A stretch of DNA of 64,000 nucleotides from CAVXHQ01 sp963761735. GTDB lineage: Bacteria; Pseudomonadota; Alphaproteobacteria; Rhodobacterales; Rhodobacteraceae. A program made the translations under genes and the position numbers. Shown piece by piece: positions 40,687-49,371 of the stretch (positions are counted from its first letter, which is position 1; every line of letters starts with the position of its first letter). A model generated the notes under the pieces. It saw only the letters and a list, made by a program, of their open reading frames with translations. It was not told the DNA's origin and ran no database searches. Location: positions 186,001-250,000 of the forward strand of contig CAVXHQ010000006.1 in the NCBI GenBank assembly GCA_963761735.1, written 5' to 3'.

Positions 40687-42500
40687 CCTTCCATCGCCTC
40701 CAGATCGTCGATGAACCCTTCGATCATCGACAGGCCCTTGTCCCAGAAGGCCGGGTCGCTGGCATCGAGACCGAAGGGTGCGAGCAATTCGGTGTGGTGC
40801 TTCGATCCGCCCGCCTTGAGCATGTCGAAATACTTTTCCTTGAAGGCGTCACCGCTCTCCTCGTAGGCGGCATAGAGTGCGTTCACGAGGCCGTCGCCAA
40901 AGGCATAGGCATAGACGTAGAACGGCGAGTGGACGAAGTGCGGGATGTAGGCCCAGAACGTCTCGTAGCCGTCCATGTACTCGAACACGGGCCCGAGGCT
41001 TTCGGCCTGAACGGACATCCACAGGGCGTTGATGTCATCGGGCGTCATCTCGCCCGCGCCGCGCGCCGCGTGCAGCTTGCATTCGAAATCATAGAACGCG
41101 ATCTGACGCACCACGGTGTTCAGCATGTCCTCGACCTTGCCTGCAAGCAAAACCTTGCGCTCGGCGTCGTCTTTCGCGTTCGACAGCAACCTGCGGAACG
41201 TCAGCATCTCGCCAAAGACGCTGGCGGTTTCGGCCAGTGTCAGCGGCGTCGACGACAGCATCTCGCCTTGCCCTGCGGCCAGCACCTGATGCACACCGTG
41301 GCCCAGCTCATGCGCCAGTGTCATCACATCGCGCGGTTTGCCCAGATAGTTCAGCATCACATAGGGATGCACCTCGGTCACGGTCGGATGCGCAAAGGCG
41401 CCGGGCGCCTTGCCCGGTTTCACACCCGCGTCGATCCAGCCCTTGTCGAAGAACGGCTCCGCCAGCTTCGCCATCCGCGGATCGAAATCGGCATAGGCAT
41501 CGAGGACCGTCTTGCGCGCCTCGTCCCAGCCGACGGTGCGATTGTTCTCCATCGGCAGGGGCGCGTTTCGGTCCCAGATCTGCATTGTCTCGAGGCCCAG
41601 CCATTTCGCCTTGAGCGCATAGTACCGGTGCGACAGGCGGGGATAGGCGGCGACGACCGCATTGCGCAGCGCCTCGACGACCTCGGGCTCGACATGGTTC
41701 GCCAGATGGCGGCCCATCTGCGGCGTTTCCATGCCGCGCCAGCGGTCCTCGATCTCTTTTTCCTTGGCGAGCGTGTTGTGAATGCGCGCAAAGGTCCGCA
41801 GATTCAGGCCCAGCACCCGCGCCACCTCGCGCGCGCCCGCCTCGCGCACGGCGCGGTCGGGATCGGTCAGCAGGTTGATCGCCTCTTCAAACCCCTTGTC
41901 CTCGCCGTCGACCACGAAAGTCAGACCCGCGATGGTTTCGTCGAACAGCCGGTTCCACGCGGCCGCCCCCACCGTCGACTGGTCGTGCAGGAATTTTTCC
42001 AGCTCGTCGGACAGCTGATAGGGCTTCATCGCGCGCATCCGGTCGAAAACCGGACGATAGCGCGCAAGGTCGGCGCTTTCGCCCATCAGATCTTCATAGT
42101 GCGCGTCCGCGATCCGGTTGAATTCCAGACTCCAGAACACCAGCGGCGTGGTGAAGGTGGTGATCCTGTCCTGACAATCGGACATGAATTTCGCCCGCTC
42201 CGCATCCGTCGTCACCTGATAATACCGCAGGCCCGCATAGGACATGATCCGCCCGGCGACACTGTCGATCCGCTCATAGCGCAGCACCGCGTCGAGCATC
42301 TGAGCCGCGTCGAGCGTCGCCAGCTTGCCTTCGAAGTCGGCGGCGAACCCGGCACAGGCCGTCTCGAGCCAGTCTATGTCCCGTTTCAGTTCGGCGGCAT
42401 CGGGGGCGGCGTACAGATCGCTCAGATCCCATTCCGGCAGATCGCCAAAGGGGGTGTCGGCAGCGCCGCCGGGGCGCGCATCGTAAAGGGGGCGGGTCAT
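40683..42500 (-). CDS. pepF: M3-family oligoendopeptidase F
   Basis: 605 residues. The start ARPGGAADTPFGDLPEWDLS and an all-helical N-terminal half (oligopeptidase F N-terminal domain) lead to the M3 catalytic block. The zinc site is TLAHELGHGVHQVLA (HExxH) and the third ligand falls in LAETASVFGEMLTF. FHSPFYVYAYAFG-like text appears as VHSPFYVYAYAFGDGLV. The enzyme degrades oligopeptides of roughly 7-17 residues in the cytoplasm. It is coupled to the M19 dipeptidase downstream by a 4-bp overlap. The 141-bp gap beyond its start contains a copy of the dispersed element. Confidence 0.95.
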   Translation of the reverse strand: MTRPLYDARPGGAADTPFGDLPEWDLSDLYAAPDAAELKRDIDWLETACAGFAADFEGKLATLDAAQMLDAVLRYERIDSVAGRIMSYAGLRYYQVTTDAERAKFMSDCQDRITTFTTPLVFWSLEFNRIADAHYEDLMGESADLARYRPVFDRMRAMKPYQLSDELEKFLHDQSTVGAAAWNRLFDETIAGLTFVVDGEDKGFEEAINLLTDPDRAVREAGAREVARVLGLNLRTFARIHNTLAKEKEIEDRWRGMETPQMGRHLANHVEPEVVEALRNAVVAAYPRLSHRYYALKAKWLGLETMQIWDRNAPLPMENNRTVGWDEARKTVLDAYADFDPRMAKLAEPFFDKGWIDAGVKPGKAPGAFAHPTVTEVHPYVMLNYLGKPRDVMTLAHELGHGVHQVLAAGQGEMLSSTPLTLAETASVFGEMLTFRRLLSNAKDDAERKVLLAGKVEDMLNTVVRQIAFYDFECKLHAARGAGEMTPDDINALWMSVQAESLGPVFEYMDGYETFWAYIPHFVHSPFYVYAYAFGDGLVNALYAAYEESGDAFKEKYFDMLKAGGSKHHTELLAPFGLDASDPAFWDKGLSMIEGFIDDLEAMEG

Positions 42501-42580
42501 CGGTCTCTCCTGTCGGTGTTGCCGTCAACATAGGTCGTCGCGGCATCCACCGAAAGGCGGCAGGTGCGCAAAAACGCCCC

Positions 42581-42621
42581 GGCTTTTTCTTGCTCCAAAT
42601 ACTCCCCCCGGAGGGTCCGCC
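42581..42621 (-). repeat. GC-rich dispersed intergenic element, copy 3 (inverted)
   Basis: Read on the minus strand it gives GACCCTCCGGGGGGAGTATT followed by GGAGCAAGAAAAAG, matching copies at 9901 and 39441. It sits just after the ligase stop, in the position of a terminator. Confidence 0.5.
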
Positions 42622-42641
42622 ATCACCGGCCCGCGCGCGCC

Positions 42642-44244
42642 TCAGCCATAGGTCGCAAGCATCTCGCGCAGATCGTCCAGCGTGTTGATTTCGTCCAGCG
42701 GCTTGTCGTGCCGCCACCGCAACATCCGCGGAAACCGCAGCGCCACGCCCGATTTGTGGCGCGTCGACGCCTGGATGCCCTCGAACGCGATCTCGAACAC
42801 ATGGTGCGGCGGCACCGCGCGTACGGGGCCGAACTTTTGCAGCGTGTTCTTGCGGACCCAAGCGGTGATCTGGCGGAATTCGGCGTCCGTCAGGCCGGAG
42901 TATGCCTTGGTGAACGGCACGAATACCTCGCCGTCCTGCCCGGTATCGCGCACCGCAAAGGTAAAGTCGGTGAACAGCGTCGCGCGCCTGCCCGACCCCT
43001 GTTGCGCATAGATCATCACCGCGTCGATGGTCAGCGGCGCCACCTTCCATTTCCACCAGTCGCCCTTCTTGCGTCCGGCCAGATAGGGGCTGTCGCGCCG
43101 CTTGAGCATCAGGCCCTCGGCACCCAGATCGCGGCTCTTGTCACGCTCGGCGGCCAGCACATCGAGATCGTCGAACGGCACCGGCGGCGAGGCGCGCAGC
43201 GGCACCTCGGGCGGCACGGCAGCGAGCAATGCCTCCAGTCGCGCCCGCCGCTCGGCGAAGGGACGGCCCCGGATATCGGTGCCCGCGTCTTCGAGCAGGT
43301 CATAGGCCATCAGGATCACCGGCGCCTCGGTGAGCAGTTTCCTTGGCACCGTCTTGCGCCCGATCCGCGCCTGAAGCGTGGCGAACGGCAGCGGAGACCT
43401 CGTCGCGGAACGCGAGTACCTCGCCGTCGAGAACTGTTCCGTCAGGCAGGAAATCGCGCAGCTGCGCCAGTTCGGGGAACCGGTCGGTGATCAACTCCTC
43501 GCCGCGCGACCACAGATGATGCTGTCCGCCTCGCAGGATCCATTGTCCGCGTATACCGTCCCACTTGCGCTCGGCGTACCAGTCGGCGGGCGTCTCGATC
43601 AGACCGGTGTCGTCCAGTGCGTAGGCCAGATAGAACGGATAGGGCCGCGACAGGTCGGCGGTCGGATCGGGGGTCTCGATCAGGCTGTGCCAGGTTGTCG
43701 TCGCGGGCGTCCACGCGCCCATCAGGCGGTGCGTCAGTTCAGCCTCGTGGATCCCCGTCGCACGGGCCAGCGCGCGGGTCATGAGTTTCTGGCTCAGGCC
43801 CACGCGAAACCCGCCGGTCAGCAGCTTGGTGAACAAGAACCGCTCCGGCGTGGTCAGGCGGTCCCAGGCGGCGAGGATACCGGCCTTTCGTCCGGCATCG
43901 TCCCTCGCCGAGAGATCGCGGATGTGTCCGATCCACCATGTCAGCGACCGGTCCGAGGTGCCGGACGGCGGCGGCAGAACAAGCGAAATCGTCTCCGCCA
44001 GATCGCCGACGATCGGGTAGCTTTCCTCGAACAACCACAGGGGGATCCCCGCCCGCTCGGCCGCCCATTCACGCAGAACCGTCGCCGTGATCGAGCGCCG
44101 GGGTCGGCGGCCTGAAAAGAGCGCGATGGTCCAGAGCCGGTCGTCTTCGGGGGCCTGTACGAAATATTCGGCGAGCGCCGCGACCTTGAGGGTCGTACGG
44201 GTGGTCCCGTCGAGGGCTGCAAACAGATCGGCGAAACGTTTCAC
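42642..44244 (-). pseudogene. ATP-dependent DNA ligase, broken by a frameshift
   Basis: A GTG start at 44244 opens the frame. The first frame holds the DNA-binding and adenylation domains, with the catalytic lysine in AERKWDGIRGQW near residue 229 and TVLDGEVLAFRDE. The second frame, from about 43400, continues PLPFATLQARIG and carries EGLMLKRRDSPYLAGRKKGDWWKWK plus the OB domain ending with a late EIAFEGIQ. Removing one base at 43394-43400 gives 533 residues, the normal length. With the exonuclease gene upstream this is the 'ligase-associated' repair pair known in many bacteria, often with a helicase and phosphoesterase that are not here. A sequence error is the likelier cause of the break. 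Confidence 0.85.
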
Positions 44245-44271
44245 GCGGCGCGTCCGATCCGCGACAGGGCA

Positions 44272-44341
44272 CGAATTTTTTTAAAAAATTCGACGTCGAA
44301 GTTTTTCAAAAACTTCGTCCCGGAATTTTTGTAAAATTCCG
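44272..44341. repeat. Three consecutive 21-bp palindromes between exonuclease and ligase genes
   Basis: Three AT-rich palindromes of 21 bases each occupy 44272-44292, 44297-44317 and 44321-44341, spaced by 4 and 3 bases. Arms are CGAATTTTTT, CGAAGTTTTT and CGGAATTTT with their complements and 1-3 central bases. They fill most of the 106-bp gap and differ from each other, so they are not simple copies. Each could form a hairpin with a T-run on either strand. Confidence 0.75.
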
Positions 44342-44350
44342 CGCCGCCGT

Positions 44351-45380
44351 TCATGCCGCGCTTTCCGTTTCGTCAACGGCGGACGTCTCTGCCGCCTCGC
44401 CGTCGTATTCGGTGCTGACGACATGGGCATCGTATCCCGCCTCGCGCAGCCAGCGGGTGAATGGGCCAGTGTAGCCGTGGGTGACAAAAATCTTCTCTGC
44501 CCCGGTCTCGCCAATCGCCGCATTCAGCCCCGCCCAGTCGGCGTGGTCCGACACGATGAACCCCTTTTCCATGCCCCGCCTGCGCCGCACGCCGCGCAGC
44601 GCCATCCAGCCGCTCGCAAACGCGCTCGACCGGTCTGCGCCGAACCGGCGCGCCCAGGTACCCGACAGCGCCGACGGGGTCGTCACGACCAGCGCGCCCG
44701 GATGTTCCTTGATCCTCGTCTCCGGGGTAACGCGGATCGTTTCGGGCAGGGCGATGCCCTGATCGCGCATCACCGCATTGGTGTTTTCGACTGCTCCGTG
44801 GGTCAGGATCGGCCCGATATCCAAATCCAGCAGCCGCATCAGGCGCTGCGCCTTGCCAAGGGCATAGGCCCCCAGCACGCACGTCCGCCCTGCGGCGGCA
44901 CTGGCGCGCCACCAGTCGTTGATCTGGCTGCGCAGCACATCCGGCGGCGTCCAGTTGAACACCGGCAGGCCAAAAGTGCTTTCGGTGATGAAGGCGTGGC
45001 AGCGCACCGGCTCGAACGGGTCGGACAAGCCGTCGTCGGTGGTTTTATAATCGCCGCTTGCGACCCAGACCTGTCCCGCAACCTCGATCCGGATCTGCGC
45101 CGATCCGGGCACATGCCCCGCCGGATGGAACGACACGGTGGCCCCGCCGATCCGGCGGACCTCGCCGTATTTCACCGTGTCCAGCGTGATGTCGCCAAGG
45201 CGGTGCCGCATCACCGGGGCCGCGATATCCGTCGCCAGATAGCGGCCCATGCCGCCCCGGGCATGGTCCGAATGGCCGTGGGTGATCAGCGCGCGCGGCA
45301 CCGGGCGCCACGGGTCGATGTGGAAATCGCCCGCCGGGCAATAAATGCCCTCGTCGGTAAAGTGTCAGCACGTCCGCCAT
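44351..45380 (-). pseudogene. Ligase-associated DNA exonuclease (metallo-beta-lactamase fold), frameshifted near the start
   Basis: The ATG at 45380 gives MADVLTL and then loses frame. Removing one A from the AAA at 45359-45361 continues as TDEGIYCPAGDFHIDPW into the main frame, total 342 residues. The hydrolase motif is ITHGHSDHARGG (HxHxDH), with further metal ligands in FHPAGHVPGSA and WVASGDYKTTDD, and a beta-CASP-like C-terminal half ending IVSDHADWAGL and THGYTGPFTRW. Relatives process DNA ends and accompany the ATP-dependent ligase encoded next. A truncated product from a later start (45301) would miss little, but the conserved N-terminus argues for a sequence error. Confidence 0.85.
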
Positions 45381-45412
45381 GCAACACAGGATAGTGCCGG
45401 GACGCGCGAAGG

Positions 45413-46099
45413 CTAGAGCCCCAGGTGCGCCGCGGCGATCTGCGGCGTCAGTTCGGTCACGCCGCCGGTCCAGATGCTGCGCCCCCGGGTGAGGATCGTG
45501 GCGCGGTCGGCGACCTTTGCAATCTCGCGCAGGGACTTGTCGATCAGCAGGATCGCCATGCCGTGATCGCGTTTCAGCGCCGCGATGGCCCCCCAGATTT
45601 CGGCACGCACCAGCGGCGCCAGCCCTTCGGTCGCCTCGTCGAGGATCAGCAACCGCGGATTGGTCATCAGCGCCCGCCCGATGGCGAGCATCTGCTGCTC
45701 GCCCCCCGACAATTGCCCCGCCCGCTGCCGCGACCGCTCGCCCAGCCGAGGGAAAAGCGCATGCACGCGGGCGGCGTCCCAATGCCCAGTACGGGCCGCG
45801 GCATGGAGGTTTTCGGCCACCGTCAGCGGCCCGAAGCACCGCCGCCCCTCGGGCACGAGGCCGATCCCGAGACGCGCGGCACGGTGCGCGGGCAGGCCGG
45901 AAATGTCGCGGCCCGCAAATTCGAGACGCCCGGTGGACGTCAGCAACCGGCAGATCGCCTTGACGGTCGTCGATTTTCCCATGCCGTTGCGCCCCATTAG
46001 GGCCAGCACCTCGCCCGCGCCGATCTGCAATTCCACATCGAACAAGGCCTGCGTCCGGCCATAGCTGGCGGCGAGGTTTTGCACCCGCAGCAGCGTCAT
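45413..46099 (-). CDS. livF: Branched-chain-type amino-acid ABC transporter ATPase LivF
   Basis: 228 residues from the ATG at 46099, overlapping livG (ATGA). Walker A is ALMGRNGMGKSTTVKAI, the Q-loop lies around VPEGRRCFGPLTVAENL, the signature is LSGGEQQMLAIGRAL, and Walker B RLLILDEATEGLAP. RNGMGKST and PEGR are specific to LivF. The switch His is replaced: the usual VEQ-like/H position reads LLIDKSLREIAK, as in other LivF. With LivG it powers the LivHM permease at the inner membrane. It is the last gene of the operon. Confidence 0.94.
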   Translation of the reverse strand: MTLLRVQNLAASYGRTQALFDVELQIGAGEVLALMGRNGMGKSTTVKAICRLLTSTGRLEFAGRDISGLPAHRAARLGIGLVPEGRRCFGPLTVAENLHAAARTGHWDAARVHALFPRLGERSRQRAGQLSGGEQQMLAIGRALMTNPRLLILDEATEGLAPLVRAEIWGAIAALKRDHGMAILLIDKSLREIAKVADRATILTRGRSIWTGGVTELTPQIAAAHLGL

Positions 46100-46846
46100 G
46101 CCGCGTCGCCAAGGTAGGCGCGGCGCACGCCCGCATCCGCGCGGATTTCGTCCACCGTGCCGGTCGCGACGATACGGCCATAGACGAGAACGGAAATCCG
46201 GTCGGCCAGCGCAAAGACCGCGTCCATGTCGTGTTCCACCAGCAGGATCGGCGCCTGCGTCCGCAGGTCCGACAGGAACCGGGTCAGCGTCGCCGACCCT
46301 TCGGCACCCAGGCCCGCCATCGGCTCGTCCATCACGAAGGCTTTCGGCGCCAGCGTCAGGGCGACCGCAACCTCGAGCGAGCCGCCGCTGCCCGTGCGAC
46401 AGTTCCGACGTGCGGCGGGCCGCCGCGCCGCCAAGACCGACACGGGCAAGGGCCGTCCGGGCGGTGACCGCAAGGTCTGCGTCGGCATTCAGCCTGCGCC
46501 ACAGTCCGGGCCGTTTCCCCGATGCCCCCAGCGCGCCGAGCAGGACGTTTTGCCAGACCGTATCCTCCATCGCCAGCGAGGATACCTGAAACGTCCGCGC
46601 CAGACCGGCCCGCGCCCGCGCCGGAACGGACAGGTGCGTGACGTCACGCCCGCCAAGCAATACCTGCCCGGCATCGGGCCGCAATGTGCCCGCGATCTGC
46701 GCGATCAGCGTCGATTTGCCGGCACCGTTCGGGCCGATCAGCGCGTGGATTTCGCCGACCCGCAGGTCCAGCGACACATCGCAGGTGGCCTCCAGCGCGC
46801 CGAACCGCTTCGTCAGCCCGCGCGCCTGCAACACCGGTTCCGTCAT
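46096..46846 (-). pseudogene. livG: Branched-chain-type amino-acid ABC transporter ATPase LivG, frameshifted by a 4-bp duplication
   Basis: The start at 46846 gives VLQARGLTKRFGALEATCDV and Walker A LIGPNGAGKSTLIAQIAG. The frame is lost inside the ABC signature at SHGQRR. A second frame resumes with LEVAVALTLAPKAFVMDEPM (Walker B) and VEHDMDAVF to the stop. The junction contains CGAG twice in tandem (46374-46381 on the given strand); removing one copy restores SHGQRRLEVAVAL and 248 residues, the normal length. The gene overlaps livM and livF by 4 bp each. If real, the lesion would leave LivF without its partner. Confidence 0.88.
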
Positions 46847-47829
46847 CGCGGCCCCCGTGCGGCCAGCCCGATAATCCCGCCGCGTGCGAACAGCACCACG
46901 CACAACAACAGCGCACCGAGCCAGATGTGCCAATAGTCCGTCAGCCCGCCCAGCTGATGTTCGAGCGTGATGAAGAGCGCGGCCCCCGCCACCGGCCCGA
47001 ACAGGCGTGCGGTGCCGCCGAGGATCACCAGCACCATGATCTCGCCGCTGGTCTGCCAGGACAGCATCGACGGGCTGACGAAGCGGTTGAGATCGGCGAA
47101 AAGCGCGCCCGCCAGCCCGGTGATCATCCCCGACAGGGTGAACGCCACCAGACGCAGACGGTAGGGCGACAGACCGACGGTCTCGACGCGGACCGGCGCC
47201 TGACGCGCGGCGTTGAGCGCCAGTCCGAAGGCCGATCCGGCAAGCCGGTGGGCGACATACAACCCTGCCATCAGCAGCACGAACGTCAACCCGTAGAACT
47301 GGATCGGGTCGAGCGTGTTCAGCCCCGGAAACCCGTTGCGCACGTAGATGGCCATGCCGTCGTCGCCGCCGTAGGCCTTCCACGACAGGGCAAAATAATA
47401 GAACATCTGCCCGAAGGCGAGGGTGATCATGATGAAATAGACCCCCGTGGTCCGCAAGCTCAGCGCGCCGATGGCAAGTGCTGCAAGGCCCGAGGCGGCG
47501 AGCGCGGCAAGCCAGATCAGCGGCATGGATCTGGTGCCCGTCCACTCGCCCACGATCGGGTCGAAGGCCTGCGCATGGCTCGCCAGCACGCCCATGGCAT
47601 AGCCGCCGACGCCGAAGAACGCGGCGTGCCCGAGGCTGACCAGCCCGCCCTGACCGATGGCGATGTTCAGACCGACACCCGCGAGGGCCAGAATGGCCAC
47701 CCTGGTGCACAGCGTGATGACGAACGGCGCGTCCGCGATCCATGCCGTCAACGGCACCACGATCAGGCCCGCGATCAGCACGGCGTTGACGCCTGTTTCG
47801 CGGCCGATGCCGCGTCGTTGGCCGCTCAT
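46843..47829 (-). CDS. livM: Branched-chain-type amino-acid ABC transporter permease LivM
   Basis: 328 residues with about eight or nine membrane helices. The LivM signature ALAGVGLNIAIGQGGLVSLGHAAFFGVGG is present in part (NIAIGQGGLVSLGHAAF), followed by LSLRTTGVYFIMITLAFGQM and LGGTARLFGPVAGAALF. It forms the inner-membrane channel with LivH. The gene ends in a 4-bp overlap with livG and begins 35 bp after livH. Substrate specificity is not set by the permease. Confidence 0.94.
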   Translation of the reverse strand: MSGQRRGIGRETGVNAVLIAGLIVVPLTAWIADAPFVITLCTRVAILALAGVGLNIAIGQGGLVSLGHAAFFGVGGYAMGVLASHAQAFDPIVGEWTGTRSMPLIWLAALAASGLAALAIGALSLRTTGVYFIMITLAFGQMFYYFALSWKAYGGDDGMAIYVRNGFPGLNTLDPIQFYGLTFVLLMAGLYVAHRLAGSAFGLALNAARQAPVRVETVGLSPYRLRLVAFTLSGMITGLAGALFADLNRFVSPSMLSWQTSGEIMVLVILGGTARLFGPVAGAALFITLEHQLGGLTDYWHIWLGALLLCVVLFARGGIIGLAARGPR

Positions 47830-47864
47830 GTCGGATCTTTCGCGGGCCCCGCCGGACGCCGGTT

Positions 47865-48785
47865 TCAAGATCTGGCCCCGAACAGCCCGGTGGGCCGCAC
47901 CACCAGAACGCCCGCCATCAGCACATAGATCGCCATCGACGCCGCCGAGGCCCCGGCAGAGGCCGCCGCCGACGGATCGAGGAACAGCGCGAACAGGCGC
48001 GGCGCGAACAATCCGCCCAGCGTATCGGTCAGGCCCACCAGCAGCGCGCCCACGAGCGCGCCCCGGATCGAGCCGATGCCGCCGATGACGATGGTGACGA
48101 AGGCGAGGATCAGCACCGGCTCTCCCATGCCGACCTGCACCGACTGGATCGGCCCGACGAGCGCGCCCGCAAGGCCCGCGAGCGCCGCCCCCAGCGCGAA
48201 GACGATGGTATAGAGCGCGCGGATATCGACGCCGAGGGCCGCGATCATCTCGCGGTCTGCCTCCCCTGCGCGGATGCGGATGCCAAGCCGCGTGTGCGAG
48301 ATCAGCAGCCACAGGCCCACCGCCACCGACAGGCCGATGGCGATCAGGGCAAGGCGATAGCGGGAATATTCGATGCCGCCGGGCAGGGTGACGGGCCCGG
48401 CGAGGGCATCGGGGATATCGAGATACAGCGGGAACGAACCGAAAAGCCAGCGGGTGCCTTCGGAGAAAATCAGGATCAGCGCGAATGTCGCCAGCACCTG
48501 ATCGAGGTGGTCGCGCGCATACAAGCGCCGGATCACCACCACTTCGACCAGCGCGCCCGCCGCCGCCGCCGCCGCGAGGGCCGCGACCAGCCCCAGCAGG
48601 AACGATCCTGTCGCCGCCGCCGTCGCCGCCGCTGCGAACGCGCCGACCATGAACAGCGACCCGTGCGCCAGGTTGATCAGGCCCATGACGCCGAACACGA
48701 GGGTCAGACCCGCCGCCATCAGGAACAGCATGATGCCCGATTGCACACCGTTCAGCACCTGTTCGGCAAACAGGATCGGGGTCAT
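47865..48785 (-). CDS. livH: Branched-chain-type amino-acid ABC transporter permease LivH
   Basis: 306 residues from the ATG at 48785 (MTPILFAEQVLNGVQSG). Typical LivH text includes AAGLTLVFGVMGLINLAHGS, ALVEVVVIRRLYARDHLDQ, and VTIVIGGIGSIRGALVGALL. The chain is rich in Ala-Gly helices, with eight or so membrane spans. It overlaps the stop of the DUF1801 gene upstream (ATGA), so that gene is embedded in the transport operon. It imports a small amino- or organic-acid substrate together with LivM, LivG, LivF and the binding protein. Confidence 0.94.
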   Translation of the reverse strand: MTPILFAEQVLNGVQSGIMLFLMAAGLTLVFGVMGLINLAHGSLFMVGAFAAAATAAATGSFLLGLVAALAAAAAAGALVEVVVIRRLYARDHLDQVLATFALILIFSEGTRWLFGSFPLYLDIPDALAGPVTLPGGIEYSRYRLALIAIGLSVAVGLWLLISHTRLGIRIRAGEADREMIAALGVDIRALYTIVFALGAALAGLAGALVGPIQSVQVGMGEPVLILAFVTIVIGGIGSIRGALVGALLVGLTDTLGGLFAPRLFALFLDPSAAASAGASAASMAIYVLMAGVLVVRPTGLFGARS

Positions 48786-49228
48786 GCTGTCGCGCGCTCC
48801 GAACGGTCGAGGTGCCAGGTCAGTGCGGTTGCGATACAGGCGGAAATCTCGGGCGGCACCGGCGCGTCCGGCAGCAGGGCGATGGCGCGGTCGCCGCGAC
48901 AATCGAGACCCGGAAACCGGGCGCGAAAACCGTCGACGAGGCGCGTGGTGCAGATAAAAAAGAGGGCCGCCTCCTGCGGCCCCCCTTTGGGATGACCCAG
49001 ACGGATCGTGCTGCCGATGCGGGGCTTTGCGGGCCGATAGGCGGGCTGGCCCCATTTCAGGGTCTCGCTCAGCGCACCGATACGCGGATCGCGCGCCGCG
49101 ACGGCAAAGATCAGGCCGCGCAGCGCCAGCAAAGTGCCGTGCAATGCCGCGGGCTGTGCGGCGATGGCTGCCGCGACTGCGTCATCGATTGCGGGGCCGG
49201 TCCTGGGCCCGGTTACGGGTGGCGCCAT
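48782..49228 (-). CDS. DUF1801 family protein within the liv operon
   Basis: 148 residues, no signal peptide. The DUF1801 layout is clear: LRGLIFAVAARDPRIGALSE, ETLKWGQPAYRPAK, IRLGHPKGGPQEAALFFICT and a C-terminal helix ISACIATALTW. The family has no known function. It overlaps livH by 4 bp and starts 143 bp after the binding-protein gene, so it is likely transcribed within the transporter operon. A second, unlinked DUF1801 protein lies at 15787. Its place may be incidental; I propose no role. Confidence 0.85.
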   Translation of the reverse strand: MAPPVTGPRTGPAIDDAVAAAIAAQPAALHGTLLALRGLIFAVAARDPRIGALSETLKWGQPAYRPAKPRIGSTIRLGHPKGGPQEAALFFICTTRLVDGFRARFPGLDCRGDRAIALLPDAPVPPEISACIATALTWHLDRSERATA

Positions 49229-49371
49229 CGGGTCCTCGTCCTTGTCCTGACCGAAAGGGGGCGCGGTCCGACGGAACGTCGGGCCGCGCGTTCCGGATCG
49301 ACTCCGGTTCTGGAACTGCCCGGTTTTGAAATCGCCCGGTTCGGATATCGGGAAGTTCGGGCGTTGCCGGC

